DNA from: Burkholderia vietnamiensis LMG 10929
GTDB lineage: Bacteria > Pseudomonadota > Gammaproteobacteria > Burkholderiales > Burkholderiaceae
Direction of reading: 5' to 3'
Assembly (NCBI RefSeq): GCF_000959445.1
Contig: NZ_CP009632.1
Location: 744,001-808,000 of the forward strand
DNA: 64,000 nt
The translations under genes were made by a program, and so were the position numbers. The notes beneath the pieces were generated by a model. That model was not told the DNA's origin, made no database searches, and saw only the letters and a program-made list of their open reading frames with translations. Shown piece by piece: positions 1 to 12,700 of this stretch. The stretch's first letter is position 1, and each line of letters begins with the position of its first letter.

Positions 1-3000
1 GCCGGAACTGACGTACGCGCTCGACGGCGACGCGTCGCTCACGCTCGACAAGCTCGCCGCCGGCAACGAGCTCGGCGCGTTCGTCGTGCTGCTGGCTGCG
101 CTGTTCCGCGTGCTGGCCCGTTACGGCGACACGTCCGCGGCGTTCGTCGAGACCCCGGGCCTCGTCGCCGCGGCCGCACGCGATCTGACCGATCCGCTGC
201 CGCTGTTCGACGCGATCGAGCCCGGCCCGACGGTTCGCGCGTATCTGAACCAGCTGCGCGACACGGTGCAGCGCAGCTATTCGTATCAGGATTTTCCGGT
301 GGCCGCGCTCGCGCACCAGCTGCACGGCGAACGGCGCACGACCAACGTCGGCGTGCGCTTCGACGGGCTTCACGAAGCGTGGGCGGCGGCGGACTACGAC
401 CTGTCGATCGAGATCAGACGCCGCGCGGGCTACGAGATCGTGCTGACGGGCCGGCCAACGGTGTTCACGCTGCACTATCTGCGGCACCTCGCACGCCATC
501 TGGGCAACGTCGTGGCCGGCTTCGGCGCGCTGGACGCGCCGCTCGACACCGTGTCGCTGCTCGACGACGCCGAGCGCGCGCGCCTGCGTGCGCATGCGGC
601 GCCCGTCGCGGTCCGGGGCACCTTCCTCGAACAGTTCGCGCAGCGGGTCGCCGCCGCGCCGGACAGCATCGCCGTCGCGAGCGCCGAGGCGTCGCTGACC
701 TATGCCGAACTCGACGACCAGGCGTCCCGGCTCGCGCAGTTCCTGCGCGCCGAATACGCGATCGAACGCGGCGACGTGGTGGGCGTCGTGGCCGACCGTT
801 CGGTCCGCTGGATCGTCGGTCTGCTCGGCGCGCTGAAGGCCGGCGCGGTCTATCTGCCGCTGGACCCGGAGTTTCCGCCGGAGCGGCTGCGCTTCATGAT
901 CGACGACGCGAAGGTCAAAGCGCTGCTGACGCAATCGGAACATCTGTCCCTGCTCGCCGACTTCTGGGCGATTCCGATGTTCGCGCTCGACTTCCAGCTC
1001 GACACGCTCGAGCCCGCACCGGAACCGGCGCAGGCCGACGTGCGGCCCGACGATGCGGCGTACGTCATCTACACGTCCGGCTCGACGGGCGTACCGAAGG
1101 GCGTCGTGCTCGAACACGCCGGGCTGCTGAACATGGCGCGGTACCACGTGGACGCGTTCGGCTTCGACGCTGACGACCGCTTCGTCCAGTTCTACTCGCC
1201 CGGGTTCGACGGCTCGATCATGGAGATCTTCGTCACGCTGCTTGCGCGCGCGCGTCTGGTGCTGGCGAAACCGAGCGTGATCCGCGACGTGCCGCGTTTC
1301 GTCGAATACGTCGCGCAGCAGCGCGTCACCACCATCAACGCGACGCCGGCCTATCTCGCCGCGCTCGACTGGCGCGCGCTCGACACCGTGAAACGCGTGA
1401 TCAGCGCGGGCGACGCCGCGCGCGCGGCCGAGCTGCGCGAGCTGGCGCGTACCCGCATCTGCCACAACTCGTACGGCCCCACCGAGGCGACCGTCTGTAT
1501 CGCCGACTACGTGGTCGATCCCGCGATCGCGTACGGCAGCCGTCTGCCGGTCGGCCGCCCGATCAGCAATACGCACCTGTACCTGCTCGACGAGCACGGC
1601 GCGCTCGCGCCCGACGGCTGCACGGGCGAGGTCTGCGTGTCGGGCGTCGCGCTGGCGCGCGGCTATCTCGGCCGCGACGACCTGACGGCCGCCGCGTTCG
1701 TCGCGCATCCGTTCGAACCCGGCGAGCGCCTGTATCGCACCGGCGACCTCGGCGTGTGGCTGCCGGACGGCAACCTGGAAATCACCGGCCGCCGCGACAC
1801 GCAGGTGAAAATCCGCGGCTACCGCATCGAGATCGGCGAGATCGAAGCGGCGCTGCGGCAGCATCCCGACGTCGCGGACGCGATCGTGTTCGTGCGCGAG
1901 GACGCCGCGCAGCACAAGCAGCTGATGGCCTGCGTCGCCCCGGCGACGGCGAGCGCCGCGAGCCTGCGCGAGCACTTGAGGGCACATCTGCCCGCCTTCA
2001 TGGTGCCCGCGTCGATCGTGGCGCTGGAACGCCTGCCCGTGACGCCGAACGGCAAGCCCGATCGCAACGCACTTGCCGCGCTCGACGCGCTGGACGCCTC
2101 GCCGGGGCCGGCCGACGCCGCGTACGCCGCGCCGACCAACGACGTCGAAGCGCGGCTGGGCAGGATCTGGTCGGATGTGCTCGGCCGCGCGCCGATCGGC
2201 GTGCACGACAATTTCTTCGAGCTGGGCGGCGACTCGATCCTGCTCATCCAGGTGATGTCGCTCGCGCAGCAGGTCGGCCTCAAATTCACCGCCGACCAGT
2301 TCTTCGCGCATCCGACCATTGCGGGCCTCGCGCAGGTCGTCGTCGATGCGCCGCCGCTGCGCGCCGCGCAGGAGCCGGTGGTCGGGCCGGCGCCGCTGAC
2401 GCCGATCCAGCACTGGTTCTTCGCGCAGGACGTGGCCGACCCGCACCACTACAACCAGTCGACGATGATCGAAGTGCCGGCGACGTTGCGGCCCGACGTG
2501 CTGCAGCGCGCGCTGACGGCCGTCGCGACGCACCACGACGCGCTTCGGCTCGGCTTCGAGTGCGTGGCCGGCGCGTGGCGGCAAACGCATGCGGCGGCGC
2601 CGCTCGCGATTCCGCTCGGCGTCACGTCGCTGGCCGGCGCGCCGGCCGCCGCCCGCCACGCCGCAATGCTCGACACGGCCACGCACATGCAGCAGGGCTT
2701 CGCGCTGTCGTCGCCGCCGCTGCTGCGCGCGCATCTGTTCCAGTTCGAACCGGACGCGCCGCAACGCCTGCTCGTCGTCGCTCACCATCTGGTCATCGAC
2801 GGCGTGTCGTGGCGCGTGCTGTTCGAGGATCTGTACGCGGCGTGCCGGCAGCTCGATGCCGGCGAAGCGGTGGCGCTGCCGCCGAAGACGACGTCGTGGC
2901 TCGACTGGTCGACCCGCGTCGCCGCGCTCGGCGCACAGGGGCTCGACGGGCTCGACTACTGGCTGCAGCGGAACGTCGACGCGCTGGCGTGCTTCGACGA

Positions 3001-3778
3001 CATGCCGGTCGGCACCGTCGCCGACGCCGGCACGGCCGTCGTCGAGCTCGACCCGCAGCACACGCTCGCGCTGTTGCAGGACGTGCCGCGCGCGTTCAAC
3101 ACGCAGGTGAACGAAGTCCTGCTGACGGCCCTGCTGCTCGCGTTCGGCGACTGGGCCGGCACCGCGTCGCTGGTCGTCGATCTCGAAGGCCACGGCCGCG
3201 AGGCGCTGTTCGACGGCGTCGACACGTCGCGCACGATCGGCTGGTTCACCGCGCACTATCCGGTGTACCTCGACGCCGGCGACGCGACCGGGGCCGTCGA
3301 GGCGCTGCGCGCCGTCAAGGAGCAGCTGCGCGCCGTGCCGCTGCGCGGGCTGCCCTACGGCATCGCGCGCTACCTCGGCCGCGACCCGCGCGTCGCGGCC
3401 GCGCTGGAGCGGCAGCCGCCGGCGCCGGTGCGCTTCAACTATCTCGGTCAGGTCGATCGCGTGCTGGGCGACGACACCGACTGGAAGCCGGTGCTCGATT
3501 TCCAGAGCCCCGAACACAGCCCGCGCGCACGGCGCGGCCATCTGTTCGAAATCGACGGGATGGTGTTCGACGGGCGCCTGCGCCTCACCTGGCACTACAA
3601 CGGCGCGAGCTGCGCGCCGGACGTCGTCGAGCGGCTCACGCAGTGCTACCGCAGCCGCCTGCTGTCGATCGTCGCGGCCGCCCGCGACGGACAGCACGGG
3701 CTCAGCCCGTCGGACTTTCCGGCTGCGCGCATCAGCCAGGACGCGCTGGACGCCCTCGTCTCAAGGATCAAATCGTGA
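1..3778 (+). CDS. NRPS, [partial C]-A-T-E, 5' end outside window
   Basis: Non-ribosomal peptide synthetase carrying one extending module that ends in epimerization. The first ~200 residues resemble the C-terminal half of a condensation domain; no HHxxxDG motif is visible in the window. Adenylation follows (A3 YVIYTSGSTGVPKG from 1061; FDGSIMEIF; NSYGPTEATVC), then a carrier domain (LGGDS, Ser codon 2234) and an E domain (HHLVIDGVSW from 2783; FNYLGQVD near 3436). Pocket residues read by eye are D-G-M-N-I-A-S-V-C-K, a combination I cannot assign firmly. The E domain predicts a D-residue. Its stop overlaps the next gene's GTG (GTGA). By order it corresponds to the beta-hydroxytyrosine module (ocfF-like) of occidiofungin assembly; that is inference. 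Confidence 0.93.
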   Translation, partial: PELTYALDGDASLTLDKLAAGNELGAFVVLLAALFRVLARYGDTSAAFVETPGLVAAAARDLTDPLPLFDAIEPGPTVRAYLNQLRDTVQRSYSYQDFPVAALAHQLHGERRTTNVGVRFDGLHEAWAAADYDLSIEIRRRAGYEIVLTGRPTVFTLHYLRHLARHLGNVVAGFGALDAPLDTVSLLDDAERARLRAHAAPVAVRGTFLEQFAQRVAAAPDSIAVASAEASLTYAELDDQASRLAQFLRAEYAIERGDVVGVVADRSVRWIVGLLGALKAGAVYLPLDPEFPPERLRFMIDDAKVKALLTQSEHLSLLADFWAIPMFALDFQLDTLEPAPEPAQADVRPDDAAYVIYTSGSTGVPKGVVLEHAGLLNMARYHVDAFGFDADDRFVQFYSPGFDGSIMEIFVTLLARARLVLAKPSVIRDVPRFVEYVAQQRVTTINATPAYLAALDWRALDTVKRVISAGDAARAAELRELARTRICHNSYGPTEATVCIADYVVDPAIAYGSRLPVGRPISNTHLYLLDEHGALAPDGCTGEVCVSGVALARGYLGRDDLTAAAFVAHPFEPGERLYRTGDLGVWLPDGNLEITGRRDTQVKIRGYRIEIGEIEAALRQHPDVADAIVFVREDAAQHKQLMACVAPATASAASLREHLRAHLPAFMVPASIVALERLPVTPNGKPDRNALAALDALDASPGPADAAYAAPTNDVEARLGRIWSDVLGRAPIGVHDNFFELGGDSILLIQVMSLAQQVGLKFTADQFFAHPTIAGLAQVVVDAPPLRAAQEPVVGPAPLTPIQHWFFAQDVADPHHYNQSTMIEVPATLRPDVLQRALTAVATHHDALRLGFECVAGAWRQTHAAAPLAIPLGVTSLAGAPAAARHAAMLDTATHMQQGFALSSPPLLRAHLFQFEPDAPQRLLVVAHHLVIDGVSWRVLFEDLYAACRQLDAGEAVALPPKTTSWLDWSTRVAALGAQGLDGLDYWLQRNVDALACFDDMPVGTVADAGTAVVELDPQHTLALLQDVPRAFNTQVNEVLLTALLLAFGDWAGTASLVVDLEGHGREALFDGVDTSRTIGWFTAHYPVYLDAGDATGAVEALRAVKEQLRAVPLRGLPYGIARYLGRDPRVAAALERQPPAPVRFNYLGQVDRVLGDDTDWKPVLDFQSPEHSPRARRGHLFEIDGMVFDGRLRLTWHYNGASCAPDVVERLTQCYRSRLLSIVAAARDGQHGLSPSDFPAARISQDALDALVSRIKS

Positions 3779-6700
3779 CATCCCCGACCATCGCCGATAT
3801 CTACGAGCTCTCCCCGATGCAGGCGGCGATGCTGTTTCATGCCGTGCACGCGCCCGGCTCGCGAAGCAGCTTCAACCAGCTCAGTTGCCGGATCGCCGGC
3901 AGCCTCGATCCTGCGTCGTTTCATGCCGCATGGCAGCAGCTCGTCGATCGGCATCCGGTGCTGCGCACGTCGTTCCATTGGGAGGAAGTCGACAAGCCGA
4001 TGCAGGTCGTGCATGCGCACGCCACGCTGCCGTGGGTGCAGGACGACTGGCGCGAGGTGCCGGAGCGCGAACAGCGCGCGCGCTGGAGCGCGCATCTCGA
4101 GGCGGATCTGGCCGAGGGCTTCGCGCTCGATCGCGCGCCGCTCGTGCGCTGCCGCCTGGTGCGCATCGCCGACGATGTCCATCTGTTCAGCTGGAGCCAC
4201 CATCACATCCTCGCCGACGGCTGGTGCCTGTCGCTCGTCATCGAGGAGATCTTCCACGTCTACGGTGCGCTGCTGCGCGGCGCGCCGCCCGCGCTCGCGC
4301 CGGTGCGCCCGTATCGCGACTATATCCAGTTGCTTCAGCAGGGCGACCCGCAGGCCGCGCAGCAATACTGGAAGCGCTATCTGGAAGGGTTCCGCTCGCC
4401 TACCCCGCTGCCGAACGCGGCGCGCGCCGGCGCGAGCGAGCGCTTCGGCCAGGGTCTCGCACAGGTGCAGGCCGACCTGTCGGCCGATCTCAGCGCGCGC
4501 TTGCGGCAGTTCGCGGCGCGTCATCACATCACGCTGAACACGCTCGCGCAGGCGGCCTGGGCGCTCGTGCTGTCGCGTTACAGCGGCGAGACCGACGTGG
4601 TGTTCGGCGCGGTCGTGTCCGGGCGCGGCGTCAATCTGCCGGGCATCGAAACCATGCTCGGCCTGTTCATCAACACGGTGCCGGTGCGCGTGCGCGTCGA
4701 TCCGCGGCAGCCGCTGGTGCCGTGGCTGAAGATGATCCAGGCCCGTGTGGCCGCCCGCGCGCCGTTCGAGCACACGCCGCTGCCCGACATCCAGCGCTGC
4801 AGCGACGTGCCGGCGGCGACGCCGCTGTTCGAGAGCAACGTCACCTTCATGAACTACCCGCTCGACGCGTCGCTCACGCACGGCGCGCACGGGCTGGCCG
4901 TCGACGAGGTGCAGCTCTACAACCGCGCCGACATTCCGCTCGAGTTCGTGGTGACGGCCCGCGACGACTGGAAGATGGAGCTGTCGTTCGACCCGCGTCG
5001 CTTCGACGAAGACGCGATGCAGCGCATGCTCGGCCACGTGGCCGCGACGCTCGACGCGTTCGCGGCCGATCCGGGCCGGCTGCTCGGCCGCGTGCCGATC
5101 CTGCCCGACGCCGAACGGCATCGGTTGCAGGACGTGTTCAACGACACCGCCGTGCCGTTCGACGCCGCGCGCACCGTGGTGCACCGTCTGGAGCAGGCGG
5201 CCGCCGAGCATCCCGAGCGGCCGATGGTCGAGTACCGCGACGGCGTGCTGAGCGCCGCCGAACTGAACGCCCGCGCGAACCGCACCGCGCGCATCCTGCT
5301 GGCCGCCGCCGAGCTCGGGCCCGACACGCTGGTCGCGATCTGCATGCAGCGGTCGGCGCGACTGATGGAGGCGATCCTCGCCGTCTGGAAATGCGGCGCC
5401 GCGTACGTGCCGATCGACCCCGACTATCCGGCGGCCCGCATCCGCACCATCCTCGAAGACTCCGGCGCGGCGCTGGTGATCACCTGCGACGGCCTCCTTC
5501 CGCCTGAGCTGACCGCAATCGCGCCGGTCGTGTCGCTCGACGCGGACGGCGGCGACGTCGATGCCGACGACAGCAACCTCGGCCGCCCGGTGTCGTCCGA
5601 CGGCCTCGCCTACGTGATCTACACGTCCGGCTCGACCGGCAAGCCGAAAGGCGCGATGGTCGAGCACGCCGGCATGCTGAACCACATGCTCGCCGAGATC
5701 GACGCGCTGTCGATCACGGCGTCGTCGGTGATTGCCCAGACGGCGCCGCATTGCTTCGACATTTCGGTCTGGCAGTTCTTCACGGCGCCGCTCGTCGGCG
5801 GCAGGACCGTGATCGTCGACGACGACTGCATCCGCGATCCCGCGCGTTTCGTCGACTATCTGGAAGCCGCCCGCGTCAGCATCCTGGAACTGGTGCCGTC
5901 GTATCTGTCGGCCGTGCTCGACCGCGCGTCGGAACGGCCGGCGTCGATGCGGCATCTGCAGGAACTGCTCGTCACGGGCGAGATGGTGAGCCCCGCGCTG
6001 GTGAAACGGTGGTTCGACCTGTTCCCGGACATCGCGCTGTCGAACGCCTACGGCCCGGCCGAAGCGTCGGACGACGTCGCGCAGCACCGCATGACCAGTG
6101 CGCCGACCACGCCGTACGTGCCGGTCGGCAAGCCGCTGCGCAACGTGCGCCTGTACGTCGTCGACGCCCAGATGAACCTGTGCCCGATCGGGATCCCCGG
6201 CGAAGTGTGCGTATCGGGCGTCGCGGTCGGGCGCGGCTATCTGAACGACGAAGCCGCCACGCGCGAGGTGTTCGTCGAGGACCCGTTCCGTCCGCAGCGC
6301 GGCGTGCGCCTGTACCGCACGCGCGACATCGGCAGCTATCTGCCCGACGGCACGCTGGTGCTGCACGGCCGCAGCGACCACCAGCTGAAGATCCGCGGCT
6401 ACCGGATCGAGCTCGGGGAGATCGACAACGCGCTGGCCGCGATTCCGGAGATCCGCCAGGCGGCCGCGCTCGACTATCGCGACGAGAACGGTCGCGCCGC
6501 GCTGTGCGCGTATGTCGCGTTCCGCGACGGCGCGTCGCTCGGCGACGCCGAGATCGCCGCGGCGCTGTCCGCCACGCTGCCGGCCTACATGGTTCCCGGC
6601 GTCTACGTGGTGCTCGACGCGCTGCCGCTCAGCGGCAACGGCAAGATCGACCGCAAGGCGCTGCCCGCGCCGGACCGGTCGCGGCGGTCCGCCGTCGCCG

Positions 6701-9700
6701 ACGCGCCGACGCCGCCCCGCACGCGCACCGAGACGCTGCTGTGCGGCATCTGGGCCGAAGCGCTCGGCATCGCCTCGCCCGGCATCCACGACAACTTCTT
6801 CGCGCTCGGCGGCGATTCGATCCTCAGCATGCGCATCGTGTCGCTGGCGGCCCGGGCCGGCCTGAAGATCACGACGCGGCTGGTGTTCCAGCATCCGACC
6901 GTCGCCGAGCTCGCCGCCGTGGCCACGCTCGGCACAGCGGCCGCCGCGCAGTTCGTCGCGTCGTCCGGCCCGCTGCCGCTGACGCCGATCCAGCAGCGCT
7001 TCTTCGCGCAGCGCAAGACCGATGCGGATCAGTACAACCAGGCCGTGCTGCTCGACGTGCCGGCGGACCTCGACCCGCAGCTGCTGCGTCAGGCGCTGCG
7101 GCACGCGGTGCGATGGCACGACGCGCTGCGGCTGCGCTTTCGCGCAGGCGAAGCCGGCTGGCTTCAGGAAGTCGTCGACGATCAGGAGGTGCCGGTCGGC
7201 GTGTTCGACGTTGTGCGCGACGAGCTCGCGCAGCACGTCGCGCAGTCGCATGCGAGCCTGAATCTCGCGCACGGCCCCGTCGTGCGTGCGGATCTGCTGC
7301 GCCTCGATGGCGGCCGCTCGCTGCGTCTGCTGCTGATTGCCCATCATCTGGTGGTCGACGGCGTGTCGTGGGGCGCGCTGCTCGAAACCGTGTACGACGC
7401 CTATACGCGGCTGCGCAACGGCAAGGCGCCGGAATTCGCCGGCGGCAGCGCGACCTGGACCGCATGGACGCAGGCGAGATCGGCGTGGGCCGGCTCCGGC
7501 TCCGGCGCCGCCGACGCCGATCTCGCCCATTGGCAGGCCGTCGCGCGCGGCGCGCAGCCGGGGCTGCCGGTCGATCGCGCCGCGCCGGCCGCCGCCAATA
7601 CCGTGTCGTCCGCCGAGACGATCGTCGTCGAACTCGGCGAGGCCGCCACCGCGGCGTTGCTCGGCGCCGCGCCGCGCGCCTACGACGCGCAGATCAACGA
7701 CCTGCTGCTGGCGGCGCTCGCGCGCGCGGTCGGCGACTGGAGCGGCTGCGCCGACGTGCTGGTCGATCTCGAAGCGCACGGGCGCGAGGAGCTGATCGAC
7801 GCGCTCGACATCTCGCGCACGGTGGGCTGGTTCACGTCGATCTTCCCGGTCGTGCTGAGCGCCGATGCCGGTGTGCGCGATCCGGCGCGACTGGTGGCGT
7901 CGGTCAAGGCGCGACTGCGTGCGGTGCCGAATGGCGGCATCGGCTACGGCCTGCTGCAGGACCGCCTCGACGGCCCGCTGCCGCAGCCGGCGCTGCTGTT
8001 CAACTACCTGGGCCAGACCGACCAGCTGTTCGCCGCCGCACGCGACTGGCAGCCGGCCGCGGAGCCGAGCGGCGACGGCCGCCATCCGGACCAGCTGCGC
8101 GAGCACCTGCTCGACGTGAACGCGTACGTCGCGGGCAATCGCCTGCACGTTGCATGGGAATTCAGCCGCGCATGCCACGACGCCGACACGATTCGGCGCG
8201 TCGCGCATGCGTACGTCGCGGCGCTCGAGGCGCTGGTCGCCGCACATGCCGCGTCGCCCGCGCTGTCGGCGTCGGCGCCGGCAGCGCTCGCCGCCGACGA
8301 GATCGCCGACGTCTACGCGCTGACGCCGACCCAGCAGGGCATGCTGTTCCACGGCCTGTTCGAACCCGAGTCGGATGCGTACTTCAGCAGCCTGAATTTC
8401 CGGATCGACGGCGCGCTCGACGCCACACGCTTCCGCCGCGCATGGGAGACGGTCGCGCAGCGACACGACGTCCTGCGAACCTCGTTTCACTGGGAAGAAA
8501 CCGAAAGTCCCGTGCAGGTCGTGCATCGCCGGATCGACTTGCCGTGGCACGACGAGGATCTGCGCGCGGCATCCGCCGCGGACGCGCACCGGCGCTGGGA
8601 CGCCTACGTGGCGCAGGACCGGGCGCGCGGCTTCGACTTCACGCAGGCGCCGCTGTTCCGCCTCGCGCTGTTCCGCCTCGGCGATCAGGCATGGCGGTTC
8701 CACTGGAGCCATCACCACATCCTGCTCGACGGGTGGAGCTCGGCGCGGCTGCTGAGCGAAGTGGCCGCCGCGTATCAGGCAGCGGCCGACGTCGCGCCGC
8801 CACCGGCCTTCGGCGATTACGTGCGCTGGCTCGCAAGTCAGGACACCGCTGCCGCCGAACGCTTCTGGCAGGCGAAACTGGCCGATTTCCCGGCGACCAC
8901 GCCGCTCGTACTGGGCCAGCCGGAACTCGACGGCACGGCCGCGCCGGGCGCCTATGTCGAAGAGCCGTTGCTGCTGTCGGAGCACGACACGCAGCGGCTG
9001 GTCGCGTTCGCGCGAGCCAGCCGGATCACCCTCAACACCCTCGCGCAGGGCGCGTGGGCGCAGTTGCTGAGCCGCTACAGCGGCGAATCGGACGTCGTGT
9101 TCGGCACGATCGTGTCCGGTCGCCCGGCGTCGCTGCCGGCGTCGGACGAGATGGTCGGGCTGTTCATCAACACGCTGCCGGTGCGGGTGCAAATCGACGC
9201 GCGTCCGACCTCCGCATGGCTCGCCCAGCTGCAGGCGGATCTCGCGCAGCAGGACGAATATGCGCACCATCCGCTCGCCGACATCCAGAAATTCGCCGGA
9301 CTGCCGCCCGGCGTGCCGCTGTTCGAAAGCCTGCTGATCTTCCAGAACTATCCGGTCGAGAAGGCGCTGGCCGATGCGCTGCCGGGCCTGCGGATCGGCG
9401 CATTCGACGTGTCCGATCCGAACAACTACCCGCTCACGCTGGTCGTGACGCCGGGCAAGCGCCTGTCGCTGCAGGCGCTGTACGACGACGGGCGGTTCGA
9501 TCGCGACACGATCGTGCGGCTGCTGCGCCATGTCGAAACGCTGCTCGTCGGCCTGGCCGGCGCGCAGGATCGCCCGAACCGCAGCATCCCGCTCCTCGCC
9601 GCCGCCGAGCGCGACGCGCTCCTGCACGGCTGGAACGATACCGGCGCGCCCGTTCCGGCCGACCGCACGCTGCCCGAACTGATCGACGCCGTCGCAGCCG

Positions 9701-12700
9701 CCCACCCGGACCGGATTGCGGTGCGCTGCGGCACGGAGGTGCGCACCTACGGCGAGCTGGTCGAACGCGCGGAGCGGATCGCCGCCCGTCTGATGCGGGC
9801 CGCGCCGCTGCGCGCGGACGACCGGATCGCCGTGTGGATGCCGCGCTCGCCGCTGATGCTCGAGACGATCCTCGCCATCTGGAAATGCGGCGCGGCATAC
9901 GTGCCGGTCGATCCGGCCTATCCGGCCCAGCGCGTCGAGACGATCCTGACGCTGGCGCGCCCTTCGATCATCGTCGGCGCCGACCGTCGGCCGCCGGTCG
10001 CGCTCGCGTCGGTGCCGCTCGTCGACCCCGCGCATGCCGCGCACCGCGACGGCGACGGCGACGCGCCGCCGCGCACGCCGCGCGCCGGCCCGGCGGACCT
10101 CGCCTACGTGATCTTCACGTCTGGTTCGACCGGGCAGCCGAAGGGCGCGATGGTCGAGCATCGCGGCATGCTCAATCACGTGCTCGCGATGGCGCGCCGA
10201 GTCGGGCTCGGCGCGCACGGCGCGGTGGCGCAGACCGCGTCGCACTGCTCCGACATTTCGGTGTGGCAGTGCTTCGCGGCGCTGGCGTCGGGCGGCACGA
10301 CGGTGATCTATCCCGACGACGTCATTCTCGAGCCCGCGCGCCTGATCGACTGCCTCCGTCGCGACCGCATCACGGCGATGCAATTCGTGCCGTCGTATCT
10401 CGCGACCTTCGTCGAAGAGCTGGAACAGCACGCCGAGCCGGCCTTCCCTGACCTCGACACGCTGCTGACGATCGGCGAAACCTTGCAGCCTGCCACCGCG
10501 CAGGCGTGGTTCCGGCTGAATCCGGCCGTGCGGCTCATCAACGCATATGGCCCGACCGAAGCGTCGGACTCCGTCGCGCACTACGCCATGACGCACGCGC
10601 CGGCGCTGCGGGCCATCCCGATCGGCCGGCCGATCGAGAACCTGCGCCTCTACGTCGTGGACGCCGACATGAATCCGTGCCCGGTCGGCGCCAAGGGCGA
10701 AATCTGCATCGGCGGCGTGGGCGTCGGGCGCGGCTATCTGTTCGACGAAGCGCGCACGCAGGCGGTGTTCCGCGACGATCCGTTCAGCCCGGAACCCGGC
10801 GCACGCCTGTATCGCACCGGCGACATCGGCTGCTTCGGGGCCGACGGCAATCTCCACTTCTTCGGCCGCCGCGACTTCCAGGTCAAGATCCGCGGCTACC
10901 GGATCGAGCTCGGCGAAATCGAAGCCGCGCTGACCGGCCTCGCCGGCATCTCGAACGCGGTCGTCGTCGCGCGCGACACGCAGGACGCGGGCAAGACGCT
11001 GTGCGCGTACGCCGCGTATGCGGCCGGCGCGGCGGGTGCATCGGGTGCATCGGACGCCGGCTGGACGCCCCAGCGCGTGCGCGACGCGCTGCGCGAGCAA
11101 TTGCCCGCGCACATGGTGCCCGACGCGGTGGTGCTGCTGCCGGCCCTGCCGGTGATGCCGAACGGCAAGATCAACCGCGCGGCGCTGCCGCTGCCGGAAG
11201 CCGCTGCGGCGCCGGCCGGCGCGCCCGCCGACGCGCAGACGCCGGTGGAAGCGGCGCTGCTGCGGATCTTCGCCGACGTGCTCGGCCACCGGCCGACCGG
11301 CGTCGACGACGACTTCTTCGAGCATGGCGGCCAAAGCCTGAAGGCGATCCAGATGGTCAGCCGGATCCGCCGCGAACTGAAACTGAACGTCGCGGTGGCC
11401 GACATCTTCCATGCGCCGTCGCCGCGCGCCCTCGCGCGCAAGCTCGCCTCGTCGCCCGCGGACGACGCCGCCGCCGACGCGCTCATCCCGGCACTCGCCG
11501 CGCAAGCGTCGTATCCGGTATCCCGCGCACAGAAGCGCATCTGGCTCGCGAGCCGCAGCGCGGCCCCGTCGACCTACAACATGGCGGGCGCGCTGCAGCT
11601 GGACGGCGCCGTCGACACCGCGCGCCTCGTCGCCGCGTTCGACCGGCTGGTCGATCGCCACGAGAGCCTGCGCACGGTGTTCGCGATGAGCGAAGGCGAG
11701 CTGCGCCAACGCATCCTGAGCCGCGACGCGTCGGGGTTCCGCGTCGAGCACGCGACGCTCGCGACCGACGCCGGGCCGGACGCGATCGATGCGCTGATTC
11801 GCGCGGAAAGCGAGCAGCCGTTCGATCTCGCCACGGGGCCGCTGCTGCGCGTCAGGCTGGTGAGGCTGTCGCCGGCCCGGCACCTGCTCCTGCTGAACAT
11901 GCACCACGTGATCTCCGATGCGTGGTCGATCCGCGTGCTGACCGACGATCTGCAGGCGCTCTACGACGGGCGCGCGCTGCCGCCGCTGTCGATCCAGTAC
12001 CGCGACTACGCCGCGTGGCACAACGCGAGCGTCGCCGGCCCGCGCGCGGCCGCGCATCGCGCGTACTGGCTCCAGCAACTGGCGCCGCCGCTGCCGCGCC
12101 TGCAACTGGCGGCGGATTTTCCGCGGCCCGAACGGCTCGGCCATGCGGGGCAGACGCTCGAAGTCGCGCTGTCGCAGCCTCAGGCGGACGGCCTCGGGGC
12201 CCTCGCCCGCGCGCACCGCACGTCGCTCTACACGGTGCTGCTCGCGTCGTTCTGCGTGTTGATGCACCGCTACACGGGGCGCGAGGACATCGTCATCGGC
12301 AGCGTGTCCGCGGGACGCGACCGCGAGCAGCTCGAGCCGCAGATCGGCCCGTACCTGAACACCGTCGTGCTGCGCGTTCCGGTGCGCAACACCGCGACCG
12401 TCGCCGACGTGATCGACGCCGTCGCGCAGGCGTCGACGCAGGCGCTCGAGCACGCGTCCTATCCGTTCGACGCGCTGCTCGACGATCTGAAAATCCGCAC
12501 GCCGGCCAACCATTCGCCGGTCTTCGACATTCAGGCGAACCACGTGTCGATGCCGGCGCCGCAGTCCGGCCTGCGCATCACCGACGTTTCGCCGCCCGAC
12601 ACGACCGCGAAGTTCGATCTGTCGTTCCAGGTCGTCGAAAGCGCGGGCACGCACCTGATCCAGTTCATCTACAACACGCACCTGTTCCGCGCCGCGACCA

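Noticed and set aside
1756..3774. Upstream extension of the second NRPS frame
   Set aside because: Arg-rich shadow of the first NRPS; the GTG at 3775 has a ribosome site and starts a proper condensation domain.
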